A DNA stretch of 5,345 bases from Lachnoclostridium sp. UBA7097 (GTDB taxonomy: Bacteria; Bacillota; Clostridia; Lachnospirales; Lachnospiraceae): positions 1 to 5,345 of the forward strand of contig DKYP01000059.1 in the NCBI GenBank assembly GCA_002499945.1, in the 5' to 3' direction. Positions 1 through 5,345 of the stretch are shown here, piece after piece; within the stretch, counting starts at the first letter, position 1, and every line of letters starts with the position of its first letter. Position numbers and translations under genes: made by a program. The notes below the pieces were generated by a model. It did not search any database. It worked only from the letters and a program-made list of their open reading frames with translations, and was not told where the DNA came from.

Positions 1-93
1 TACTGCTGTTGCCTCTGGCGTCTGCGTTGCTTCTGGTGCCTGTGTTGGTACTGGTGTTACCTGTTGTGCCGGCGTCTGGGTATTTGAAGGTTT
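1..93 (-). repeat. Thr/Pro-rich linker coding repeat in the Big_2 protein
   Basis: Residues 114-144 of the Big_2 protein are a low-complexity linker with degenerate repeats of the TPxxT and APEAT type (VTPVPT, QAPEAT, QTPEAT). In DNA this appears as repeated short units around GCGTCTG and CTTCTGG on the plus strand. It probably forms a flexible extracellular spacer between the Ig-like domain and an unseen C-terminal domain. The repeat continues to, and perhaps past, the window edge. Confidence 0.7.
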
Positions 94-432
94 TGCAGAT
101 GCTTTGTGTACAACAACGTTGCATTTTAATTTTTTGCCTGAAACACTTGCTGTAATAACTGCTTTTCCAGCTTTCTTTGCCTTAACCAGCCCATTTTTAT
201 TTACACTGGCAACAGATTTCTTTGAAGAACTCCATTTTATATTTTTGCCATTAGCATTAGATACTTTTAATTTTTTGCTTTGCCCTACAGATAATGTTAT
301 CTTTTTGGAATTTAATTTTATCTTTTTATTTGCTGCCTGGACACCTGTCCCACTATTTAAAAACTGCCCTGCTACTAAAAGCAACGCCAGGATAATTCCT
401 GTTATTTTCCTGGTTCTTCTGTTTTTTAACAT
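1..432 (-). CDS. Secreted Big_2 (bacterial Ig-like) protein, N-terminal part, cut by window edge
   Basis: This open frame runs off the left end of the window; 144 codons are visible. Residues 1-34 are a clear signal peptide: MLKNRRTRKIT, a hydrophobic core (GIILALLLVAG), and a cleavage site after VQA. Residues 35-110 are one bacterial Ig-like group 2 domain: KITLSVGQSKKLKVS, IKWSSSKKSVASV, NGLVKAKKAGKAVITASV and GKKLKCNVVV match the usual strand pattern (VGxxxxLxV, WxSSxxxVAxV, GxVxAxxxGxAxITA). From about residue 112 a Ser/Thr/Pro/Gln/Ala linker begins with repeats such as QAPEATQTPEAT. Such layouts in Clostridia usually lead to a further secreted domain, often an enzyme or binding module, but that part is outside the window. 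The ATG at 432 has GGAG six bases upstream; an in-frame ATG at 444 lacks such a site. It lies 35 bases after the second hydrolase and may be the next gene in the operon. Confidence 0.88.
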   Translation of the reverse strand, partial: MLKNRRTRKITGIILALLLVAGQFLNSGTGVQAANKKIKLNSKKITLSVGQSKKLKVSNANGKNIKWSSSKKSVASVNKNGLVKAKKAGKAVITASVSGKKLKCNVVVHKASAKPSNTQTPAQQVTPVPTQAPEATQTPEATAV

Positions 433-437
433 AATAA

Positions 438-442
438 TCTCC
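438..442 (-). promoter_or_regulatory. Ribosome binding site of the Big_2 protein gene
   Basis: GGAGA on the minus strand, with GGAG six bases before the ATG at 432. It overlaps an alternative in-frame ATG at 444 that has no site of its own, so it selects the 432 start. Confidence 0.65.
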
Positions 443-467
443 ATTCTGCATTAAGCACTGGCATATA

Positions 468-1502
468 TTACATATGCTTTTCCCAAAATGCTACTGCTGT
501 ATCAATCCATCCTTCTGCTGATGTACCAATTCCAAGCCCGAAACCGTGGCGCAGGTCCGGATATTCATGGAACTCTGTGTCTATGCCTGCTGCTGACATT
601 TTATCAAGCCTTGCTTTCATTGTACGCGGACTGGCAATGCTATCATCTGAACCAATACATACATAAGTTGGCGGGTCCTCCCTGGTATAATCACTATGGT
701 CTGTATACTGCATAACTACAGTACCCGGACGTGGCAGGCTGTCACCACCATACTCCCCGGGTCCATAAGAACCAAGATATGCAGCCATCCTTGCACCTGC
801 TGAACCTCCCCATAGTGAATAACATTTTTTATCTACCTGTAATTCATCTGCATGGCTAAATATAAAACTTATTGCCCTCGCAAGGTCTTCACATGCCCTT
901 TGTGCACCTCCTGAACGGTACACCAGCGCAAAAGCATTATAACCTTTTTTGCTCAATTCAAGTGCATGTGGGAAACTTTCATGCATAGCGCCTACATATG
1001 CAAAGCCTCCTCCTGCATTTATTACTGCAAATTTTGCACCTGGATTTCCACGGAAGAAAAAGAGTCCAGTATCTTCTTTATCAGGGTCTTTCCTTTTTTC
1101 CTCATCTGTATAAATATCATAAAAAATTGTTTCACCGCCTGCCCTTTTTCCAAGCATTGTATTTACAATTTCAACAGTCTTGTCTGTATTGATATAATTA
1201 TGGTATGGCATAAGGTTTCCAACCTGGCTTAATGGCAGGCTTTCAGAAGCCGGGTAATCTACCGGGAACAACAGCCTTCCATATCCCTCAAATGCCTTAT
1301 TATTAATTACATCCACTACTTTTGTTTGTGCAGTAACCTTTTCATATGACGGTGTGGCATTTGCAGCCAGAGCCACAGTAACAGAAACTTTACACATATA
1401 GTTTTTACATTTATACCTGGCAATAATACCAAGTATTACAAGAATTACTATTCCAGCTGCCACCAATGCAACTGGGAAGTTTTTTACACCTTTTTTATCC
1501 AT
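468..1502 (-). CDS. Membrane-anchored alpha/beta hydrolase, GGSAG esterase (Abhydrolase_3/BD-FAE-like)
   Basis: This is a 344-residue serine hydrolase, likely an esterase of the hormone-sensitive-lipase/Aes-like group. The N-terminus (MDKKGVKNFP) is followed by one hydrophobic segment at about 11-28 (VALVAAGIVILVILGII), which reads as a signal anchor placing the catalytic domain outside. The catalytic parts are NAGGGF (162-167), an HGGG-like oxyanion motif with Asn-Ala in place of His-Gly, then the nucleophile elbow WGGSAGA (Ser234), the acid in IGSDDS (Asp286 or Asp287) and His319 in LRHGFG. Residues 30-130 form a pre-domain with no motif I can name. Cys32 and Cys37 lie just after the anchor. 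The ATG has a GGGAGG site six bases upstream; the gene begins 21 bases after the flavodoxin lipoprotein gene. Together with the other hydrolase it flanks the flavodoxin. The substrate is not known; acyl esters (for example, on carbohydrates) fit the family but cannot be shown here. Confidence 0.88.
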   Translation of the reverse strand: MDKKGVKNFPVALVAAGIVILVILGIIARYKCKNYMCKVSVTVALAANATPSYEKVTAQTKVVDVINNKAFEGYGRLLFPVDYPASESLPLSQVGNLMPYHNYINTDKTVEIVNTMLGKRAGGETIFYDIYTDEEKRKDPDKEDTGLFFFRGNPGAKFAVINAGGGFAYVGAMHESFPHALELSKKGYNAFALVYRSGGAQRACEDLARAISFIFSHADELQVDKKCYSLWGGSAGARMAAYLGSYGPGEYGGDSLPRPGTVVMQYTDHSDYTREDPPTYVCIGSDDSIASPRTMKARLDKMSAAGIDTEFHEYPDLRHGFGLGIGTSAEGWIDTAVAFWEKHM

Positions 1503-1508
1503 ATGGCA

Positions 1509-1514
1509 CCTCCC
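1509..1514 (-). promoter_or_regulatory. Ribosome binding site of the second hydrolase gene
   Basis: GGGAGG on the minus strand, six bases before the ATG at 1502, lying in the 21-base gap after the flavodoxin gene. It is among the strongest sites in the window and supports the assigned start. Confidence 0.75.
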
Positions 1515-1523
1515 TGCTGGCTG

Positions 1524-2273
1524 TTATGATGATGTACCAAGCCCAAGGCTTTCTGCCCATTCCCTGGTTTCTTCTTCCCCATCTGCTACATCCTGCCTTG
1601 GCAGTGAAAGTGTATTGCTGCTTATATCCGCATCAGGCTGGAGTTCTGAAATTGTACTAATTGTACTTGAAAAACCACTGCCACCATGTGTAACAAATGG
1701 AATAATAGTTTTTCCGCTAAAATCATACTCCTCTAAGAATGAGTAAACAGGCATTGGCAAATCAGCCCACCAGTTTGGATATCCTAAGATTATAGTATCA
1801 TACTTTCCAATATCCTCTATATGCCCTGAAAGTTCTGGCCTTAAATTCTTATCCTGCTCGTCTGCTGCCTGGTCTACTAATGTATCATGTTCAAGGGGAT
1901 AAGCATCTTTAGTTTCAATTTTAAATAAATCCCCTCCTGTAGTTTTCTGTACAATTCCTGCGACATATTCTGTGTTGCCCATTCTTTCATTATCTTTAAC
2001 CACAATACTAGCTCCTGCTACTGCATCATTGCCAGAGGCTTCCACATCTTCCGGGACAGTAAAATATGCAATTAAAATATTGGAATTACCTGTCTGGCTG
2101 CTTTTTGCCTGGTTATTTTCTTCTGTATTATTTGTAGTACCATCTTTCTGGGCTGCTGGTGTCCTGGCTGCGCTGTTTCCCCCTGCCTGGCTGTCTGTAC
2201 GCCCTGTACGCCCACAGGCCGGTAAGCTGGCTGCAAGCATAATACTTAAAATAACTAAAGATAATTTTCTCAT
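1524..2273 (-). CDS. Flavodoxin-fold lipoprotein (Flavodoxin_4-like)
   Basis: This is a 249-residue exported lipoprotein with a flavodoxin domain, expected to bind FMN and take part in electron transfer or flavin-dependent reduction outside the membrane. Residues 1-19 form a signal peptide (MRKLSLVILSIMLAASLPA) and Cys20 is the lipidation site in LPAC. Residues 21-64 are a Gly/Ser/Thr/Asn/Gln-rich tether. The flavodoxin domain runs from ILIAYFT (66-72) to the end. Family marks are GNTEYVAG (99-106), TGGDLFKIE (112-120), YPLEHD, the FMN-loop region LGYPNWWADLPMPVYSFLE (163-181), and FSGKTIIPF followed by THGGSGFSST (195-204). The usual S/T-x-T-G-N-T loop right after the first strand is split by a roughly 25-residue insert, as seen in this lipoprotein subfamily. 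An in-frame TTG lies six bases upstream of the ATG at 2273, but the ATG has an ideal AAGGGGGA site six bases away. The gene lies between two membrane-anchored hydrolase genes. The redox partner is unknown. Confidence 0.9.
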   Translation of the reverse strand: MRKLSLVILSIMLAASLPACGRTGRTDSQAGGNSAARTPAAQKDGTTNNTEENNQAKSSQTGNSNILIAYFTVPEDVEASGNDAVAGASIVVKDNERMGNTEYVAGIVQKTTGGDLFKIETKDAYPLEHDTLVDQAADEQDKNLRPELSGHIEDIGKYDTIILGYPNWWADLPMPVYSFLEEYDFSGKTIIPFVTHGGSGFSSTISTISELQPDADISSNTLSLPRQDVADGEEETREWAESLGLGTSS

Positions 2274-2279
2274 ACACAA

Positions 2280-2287
2280 TCCCCCTT
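2280..2287 (-). promoter_or_regulatory. Ribosome binding site that decides the start of the flavodoxin lipoprotein
   Basis: AAGGGGGA on the minus strand, six bases before the ATG at 2273. The first two As belong to the TAA stop of the upstream hydrolase. It lies directly against the in-frame TTG at 2279, so that TTG cannot be the start it serves; the ATG also gives a standard lipoprotein signal peptide. Confidence 0.75.
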
Positions 2288-3134
2288 ATATCTGCTTTTT
2301 AAATAGCCAGCCCATTATTTTTTTATCACGGCTAAAAAGGTATCCGCCGCCATGCTGGTATGTAATACCAGTTCCTGCAAAGTAACTGCTGTCTTTTACA
2401 TCAAGAACCAGCAATTTATTGATTTGTTTTCTTGAAAGCCCCTGTTTCCTGTACAGGTTATACAGCTTTTTATATGCCTTTTTAAACGGTCCTGGACCAT
2501 AATACTCATCACTTTCACCAATAACAAAGTAAACTGGTGTCTTTGCCTTAACAACTGGTTTGTACTTTCCATCCCATTGTGAACTGCACATTAATGCAGC
2601 TGTAAACAGCTCTGGCCTTTTTCCAAGGACTATAGATAAAGTTTCACCGCCGCCAGAATATCCATTAATATAAACTTTTGACAGGTCAATTTTATAATGG
2701 CTTAGGAAATATTCAACAAGTGCTATTGTCTGGTCTGCTGATGTTTCCTGCCAGTCATTTAACTGTGGCGCAAGTATAACCATTTTTTTATTATATTTTC
2801 TTGCTTCAAAACCAAAATCCTCTGTCTTTATATTTTCTGCCACTCCTTGGAAATACAGTCCCTGGTAGCCTGGAAGTGTTACAAATAACGCATGTTTTGT
2901 TTTGCCATCATAAGAGTCTGGGAAGTATACATTATAATGGATATCCCCGTTATTTTTTGAATGTAAAACATTATCAACGGAAAAATCCCTGTACTTTTCT
3001 GTTCCAGAAGTAACAGCATTGCTCTTTTGTTTTAAATATATATTTGCCCCTGCTGTAATTCCATTTAAAAATATAATTATTCCAAATATTATCAATACAG
3101 GTATTTTTGCACTTTTTTTATATATTCTATACAT
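2286..3134 (-). CDS. Membrane-anchored alpha/beta hydrolase (esterase/peptidase-like)
   Basis: This is a 282-residue serine hydrolase with an N-terminal signal anchor: basic MYRIYKKSAK followed by a hydrophobic stretch at about residues 11-27 (VLIIFGIIIFL). It probably sits on the outer face of the membrane. A uncleaved anchor is more likely than cleavage because no clear AxA site follows. The fold is shown by a LPGYQG turn after a beta strand (oxyanion region), the nucleophile elbow GYSGGGE (Ser160), an acid in IGESDEYYG (Asp209) and a histidine in TYQHGGGY (His261). The arrangement resembles PHB-depolymerase/LpqC-like or S9-like esterases, but no exact family is claimed. A longer start at 3143 (MFLM...) would have GGAGG only one base away, which is too close. 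The ATG at 3134 has GGAGG ten bases upstream and overlaps the previous stop as TAATG, so it is preferred. The stop codon is built into the next gene's ribosome binding site. The substrate is unknown. Confidence 0.85.
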   Translation of the reverse strand: MYRIYKKSAKIPVLIIFGIIIFLNGITAGANIYLKQKSNAVTSGTEKYRDFSVDNVLHSKNNGDIHYNVYFPDSYDGKTKHALFVTLPGYQGLYFQGVAENIKTEDFGFEARKYNKKMVILAPQLNDWQETSADQTIALVEYFLSHYKIDLSKVYINGYSGGGETLSIVLGKRPELFTAALMCSSQWDGKYKPVVKAKTPVYFVIGESDEYYGPGPFKKAYKKLYNLYRKQGLSRKQINKLLVLDVKDSSYFAGTGITYQHGGGYLFSRDKKIMGWLFKKQI

Positions 3135-4294
3135 TAAAAACATTCCTCCAGGATTTCAAGAATCTCTTCTCTTGAAAGTTTCTTACAACAGCCTGCTGTA
3201 ATATTACATGTGTCTGCAACTTTCTTTAATATGCCCTTATCTGTAATTCCCATTTCTGTAAATGAAGATGGCAGCCCGGTTTCTTTTATAAAGTCTGCAA
3301 GTGCTTTTACCCCTGCTTCTGCCAGTTCCTCCTGTGTCTTTCCTTCTGCTGGTATTTCCCATACCTTTTCTGCCATTCGTGCAAACTGTTTTACATTGTC
3401 CTTATATATATGGCGGTAAAGGACTGGATGGATAACTGCAAGTCCCTGTCCGTGGTTACAATCTGTGTATGCACCAAGCTGGTGTTCAATCTGGTGTGCC
3501 TGGAAATCTGTTACCTTCCCAATTTTAAGAATACCATTTTCTGCCATTGCAGATGCCCACATAAGTTCACTTCTTGCCTCTTTATCATATATATCATCTA
3601 AAAGCACACGCATATTGCGTATAACATTACGCATAACTGCCTCACCAATTTCATCAGACAGGTTAATATCCCTTGGTGAACCAAGATACGTTTCCATACT
3701 ATGGCTTAATGTATCAAATGCCCCTGAAATAACCTGTCTGGCTGGAAGTGACATTGTACAGGCAGGGTCAAGCACTGCAAAATCTGCATATGCCCCAAGA
3801 ACCCCCGCTTTCTGCCTTGTTTCTTCATTAGTAATAACTGCACCATTATTCATCTCTGCGCCTGTTCCTGAAGCGGTGACAACTGCACCCATTGGGAGAA
3901 ATTCTGATGGAAACACATGGTCTTTAAATTCCATTTCCCATATATCTTTATCTGTCACAGCCTGTGCTGCTATAATTTTGCAACAGTCAATAACAGAGCC
4001 CCCGCCTGCAGCAAGGATAAAATCTACGCCTTTCTCCTTAGCAAGTGCCGCCCCTTCCTGCACCTTTTTATAAGTTGGGTTTGGCATAATTCCTGGAAAA
4101 TCAATTATTTCCTTTCCTGCCTCTTCCAGATAAGTACAAATCTCATTATATATGCCATTCTTTTTAATTGAACCACTGCCATAGGCAAGCATTACTGTCT
4201 TTCCAGTCTTTGCAAGCTCTGCTGGCAATGCTTTTTCTGCTGCTTTTTCTCCAAAATATACTTTTACAGGGTAAGAATAAATAAAATCTTTCAT
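3134..4294 (-). CDS. Iron-containing alcohol dehydrogenase (YqhD/butanol dehydrogenase type)
   Basis: This is a 386-residue group III (metal-dependent) alcohol dehydrogenase, close in length to E. coli YqhD and clostridial butanol dehydrogenases, which interconvert aldehydes and alcohols using mainly NADPH. The N-terminal nucleotide-binding half shows YGSGSIKKNG (38-47), PNPTYKKV (71-78) and the GGGSVIDC loop (97-104). The C-terminal metal-binding half carries the expected ligands: Asp194 and His198 in GAFDTLSHSMETYL, His267 in DFQAHQIEHQLGA, and His281 in DCNHGQG. ASGTGAEMN (141-149) is also typical. Several cysteines are present (104, 105, 363, 369, 370, 385); whether they matter is not clear. 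The enzyme is cytoplasmic, with no signal peptide. The ATG start has an AAAGGAGAG site 9 bases upstream that overlaps the stop of the aldo/keto reductase gene. The stop codon overlaps the next start as TAATG, so it is translationally linked to the downstream hydrolase. The natural substrate is not readable from the sequence. Confidence 0.95.
   Translation of the reverse strand: MKDFIYSYPVKVYFGEKAAEKALPAELAKTGKTVMLAYGSGSIKKNGIYNEICTYLEEAGKEIIDFPGIMPNPTYKKVQEGAALAKEKGVDFILAAGGGSVIDCCKIIAAQAVTDKDIWEMEFKDHVFPSEFLPMGAVVTASGTGAEMNNGAVITNEETRQKAGVLGAYADFAVLDPACTMSLPARQVISGAFDTLSHSMETYLGSPRDINLSDEIGEAVMRNVIRNMRVLLDDIYDKEARSELMWASAMAENGILKIGKVTDFQAHQIEHQLGAYTDCNHGQGLAVIHPVLYRHIYKDNVKQFARMAEKVWEIPAEGKTQEELAEAGVKALADFIKETGLPSSFTEMGITDKGILKKVADTCNITAGCCKKLSREEILEILEECF
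3145..3149 (-). promoter_or_regulatory. Ribosome binding site that decides the start of the first hydrolase
   Basis: GGAGG lies inside the last codons of the alcohol dehydrogenase gene. It is one base from the ATG at 3143 but ten bases from the ATG at 3134, which itself shares a base with the preceding stop (TAATG). The spacing favours the 3134 start and suggests translational coupling. Confidence 0.7.
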
Positions 4295-4300
4295 AAGGTT

Positions 4301-4310
4301 TCTCTCCTTT
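4301..4310 (-). promoter_or_regulatory. Ribosome binding site of the alcohol dehydrogenase gene
   Basis: AAAGGAGAGA on the minus strand, with GGAG nine bases before the ATG at 4294. Its first bases are part of the aldo/keto reductase TAA stop, so a ribosome finishing that gene ends on this site, which supports co-expression. Confidence 0.75.
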
Positions 4311-5307
4311 ACTTTACTATTTTTGAACCACCAAATACATCTGACATTTCCATATTTTCCAGTGCATCATCAATGTTTTTTACCTCAACTGCTGTTAAAG
4401 TAATATCTGCTGCACCTGCATTTTCTTTCATGCGTTCTGGTTTTCTTGTTCCTGGTATTGGCACAATATATGGTTTCTTGCACATCATCCATGCAAGTGA
4501 AACCTGTGCAGGTGTTGCATTTAATTCCTGTGCCATGCTTTCAAGCAAGGAAACCAGCCCGTCATTCTTTCCAATTTCCTGTCCACTGAATTGTGGCATC
4601 ATGCTGCGGTAATCATAAACCTTGTCAAACTTTGTTTCTTTATTATACTTTGCAGATAAAAACCCATTGGCAAGTGGCGAGAAAGCTACATAGCCTATAC
4701 CAAGTTCCTCCAGCACAGGAAACAGTTTTTCATGCCAGCGTGCCATCATTGAATAACGGTTCTGTACTGCTGTTACCGGACAGACTTTATGGGCTTTGCG
4801 TATAGTTTCTTCTGAAGCCTCCGAAAGCCCCCAGTACCTTATTTTTCCCTCTTTAATTAAATCTTCCATCACACCTGCCACTTCTTCTACGGGAACAGCC
4901 GGGTCGGTACGGTGCTGGTAATATAAGTCAATATAATCTGTACCAAGCCTTTTTAACGAAGCATCAACGGAAGCCCTTATTACTTCTGGCCGTGAATCTG
5001 GCACTAAAGTTTTATTAAGTGCACTGCTTTCCATATCAAAATGAATCCCGAACTTAGTAGCAATTACAACTTTATCCCGGCAATCCTTAAATGCCTCACC
5101 TACAAGCACTTCATTCTGGTGCGGGTCATCCGCTGTGCCATAAACCTCTGCTGTATCAAAAAATGTATATCCTATATCTGCTGCCTGTCTTATAAGCTTT
5201 ACTGCTTCTTTCCTCTCAACAGGCGCACCATAAGCATGTGAAAATCCCATACAGCCAAGACCAACAGCTGACACCATGAGTTCTTTTCCAAGTATCCTTT
5301 TCTGCAT
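4309..5307 (-). CDS. Aldo/keto reductase, NADPH-dependent (AKR11/AKR13-like)
   Basis: This is a cytoplasmic aldo/keto reductase of 332 residues, the normal length for the YakC/YajO/AKR13-like bacterial group; it should reduce aldehydes or ketones with NADPH. The catalytic tetrad is visible: Asp51 and Tyr56 in FFDTAEVYG, Lys85 in IATKFG, and His132 in LYYQHRTDP. Other family marks are GLGCMG near the N-terminus, the YWGLSE strand, AFSPLANG, and the C-terminal cofactor-binding IPGTRKPERM. No signal peptide or membrane segment is present. An in-frame GTG at 5316 would add MEY, but it has no good ribosome binding site. The ATG at 5307 has AAGTGGAA just upstream and gives the usual family start MQKRxLG, so it is preferred. 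It is the first gene seen in the run, and its stop codon sits against the ribosome binding site of the alcohol dehydrogenase gene. The family call is firm; the substrate is unknown. Confidence 0.93.
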   Translation of the reverse strand: MQKRILGKELMVSAVGLGCMGFSHAYGAPVERKEAVKLIRQAADIGYTFFDTAEVYGTADDPHQNEVLVGEAFKDCRDKVVIATKFGIHFDMESSALNKTLVPDSRPEVIRASVDASLKRLGTDYIDLYYQHRTDPAVPVEEVAGVMEDLIKEGKIRYWGLSEASEETIRKAHKVCPVTAVQNRYSMMARWHEKLFPVLEELGIGYVAFSPLANGFLSAKYNKETKFDKVYDYRSMMPQFSGQEIGKNDGLVSLLESMAQELNATPAQVSLAWMMCKKPYIVPIPGTRKPERMKENAGAADITLTAVEVKNIDDALENMEMSDVFGGSKIVK

Positions 5308-5345
5308 ATATTCCACTTCTTTCTATACTCACGAACGATTAGATT

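Noticed and set aside
104..454. A 116-codon Phe/Leu-rich plus-strand frame
   Set aside because: It is antisense to the Big_2 protein. Its Phe/Leu richness comes from reverse reading of Lys-rich codons, so it is not a real membrane protein.
461..477. Inverted repeat GCATAT/ATATGC around the stop of the second hydrolase
   Set aside because: The stem is only about 6 bp, AT-rich and has no following U-tract on the transcribed strand, so it does not make a convincing terminator.
1972..2385. A 137-codon plus-strand frame across the flavodoxin start
   Set aside because: It is antisense to the flavodoxin signal peptide and linker and the end of the first hydrolase, with no ribosome binding site or family match.
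3465..4073. A 202-codon open frame on the plus strand
   Set aside because: It lies wholly antisense to the well-supported alcohol dehydrogenase gene, has no recognisable domain and a composition expected from a reverse reading of that gene.
5322..5327. TATAGA as a possible -10 box upstream of the aldo/keto reductase
   Set aside because: Only four of six bases match, a -35 box would be near or beyond the window edge, and the transcript would start too close to the start codon for a normal leader.
5321..5345. Possible operator for a LysR- or MerR-type regulator (AT-N11-AT, GAGTATAG)
   Set aside because: Dyad symmetry is poor when checked base by base, and the sequence ends before any second half-site or regulator gene can be seen.

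Overview
The window is AT-rich. All of its recognisable genes lie on the minus strand, so transcription runs from the right end (about 5316) to the left end (1). The low GC by eye, strong GGAGG-type ribosome binding sites, tight packing, and the mix of YqhD/butanol-dehydrogenase-type alcohol dehydrogenase, flavodoxin lipoprotein and Big_2 surface protein suggest a gut-type Clostridia (Lachnospiraceae-like) Firmicute. That placement is an inference from style and gene content, not from a marker gene.

Layout in order of transcription: (1) aldo/keto reductase, 5307-4309; (2) iron-dependent, NADPH-type alcohol dehydrogenase, 4294-3134; (3) membrane-anchored alpha/beta hydrolase, 3134-2286; (4) exported flavodoxin-fold lipoprotein, 2273-1524; (5) a second membrane-anchored alpha/beta hydrolase of the GGSAG esterase type, 1502-468; (6) the N-terminal part of a secreted Big_2 (bacterial Ig-like) protein with a Thr/Pro-rich linker, 432-1, cut by the window edge. 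Gaps are 14, -1 (a one-base TAATG overlap), 12, 21 and 35 bases. No terminator is visible between genes, so this looks like one operon, with gene 6 the least certain member. The promoter is not in the window: only 29-38 bases lie upstream of gene 1.

The first two genes encode cytoplasmic NAD(P)H-dependent carbonyl/aldehyde reductases. The next three encode proteins carried to the membrane or outer face: two serine hydrolases with N-terminal membrane segments and a lipid-anchored flavodoxin. A plausible reading is surface hydrolysis of esters plus a flavin redox step outside the cell, and reduction of released aldehydes or ketones inside. No substrate can be read from the sequence. Individually the families are familiar; the combination and the location of the flavodoxin are the points of interest. 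For three genes the longest open frame is probably not the real start, and shorter ATG starts with better ribosome binding sites were chosen. No RNA genes, mobile elements, CRISPR arrays or origins were seen, and no gene-free stretch exceeds 35 bases inside the operon.
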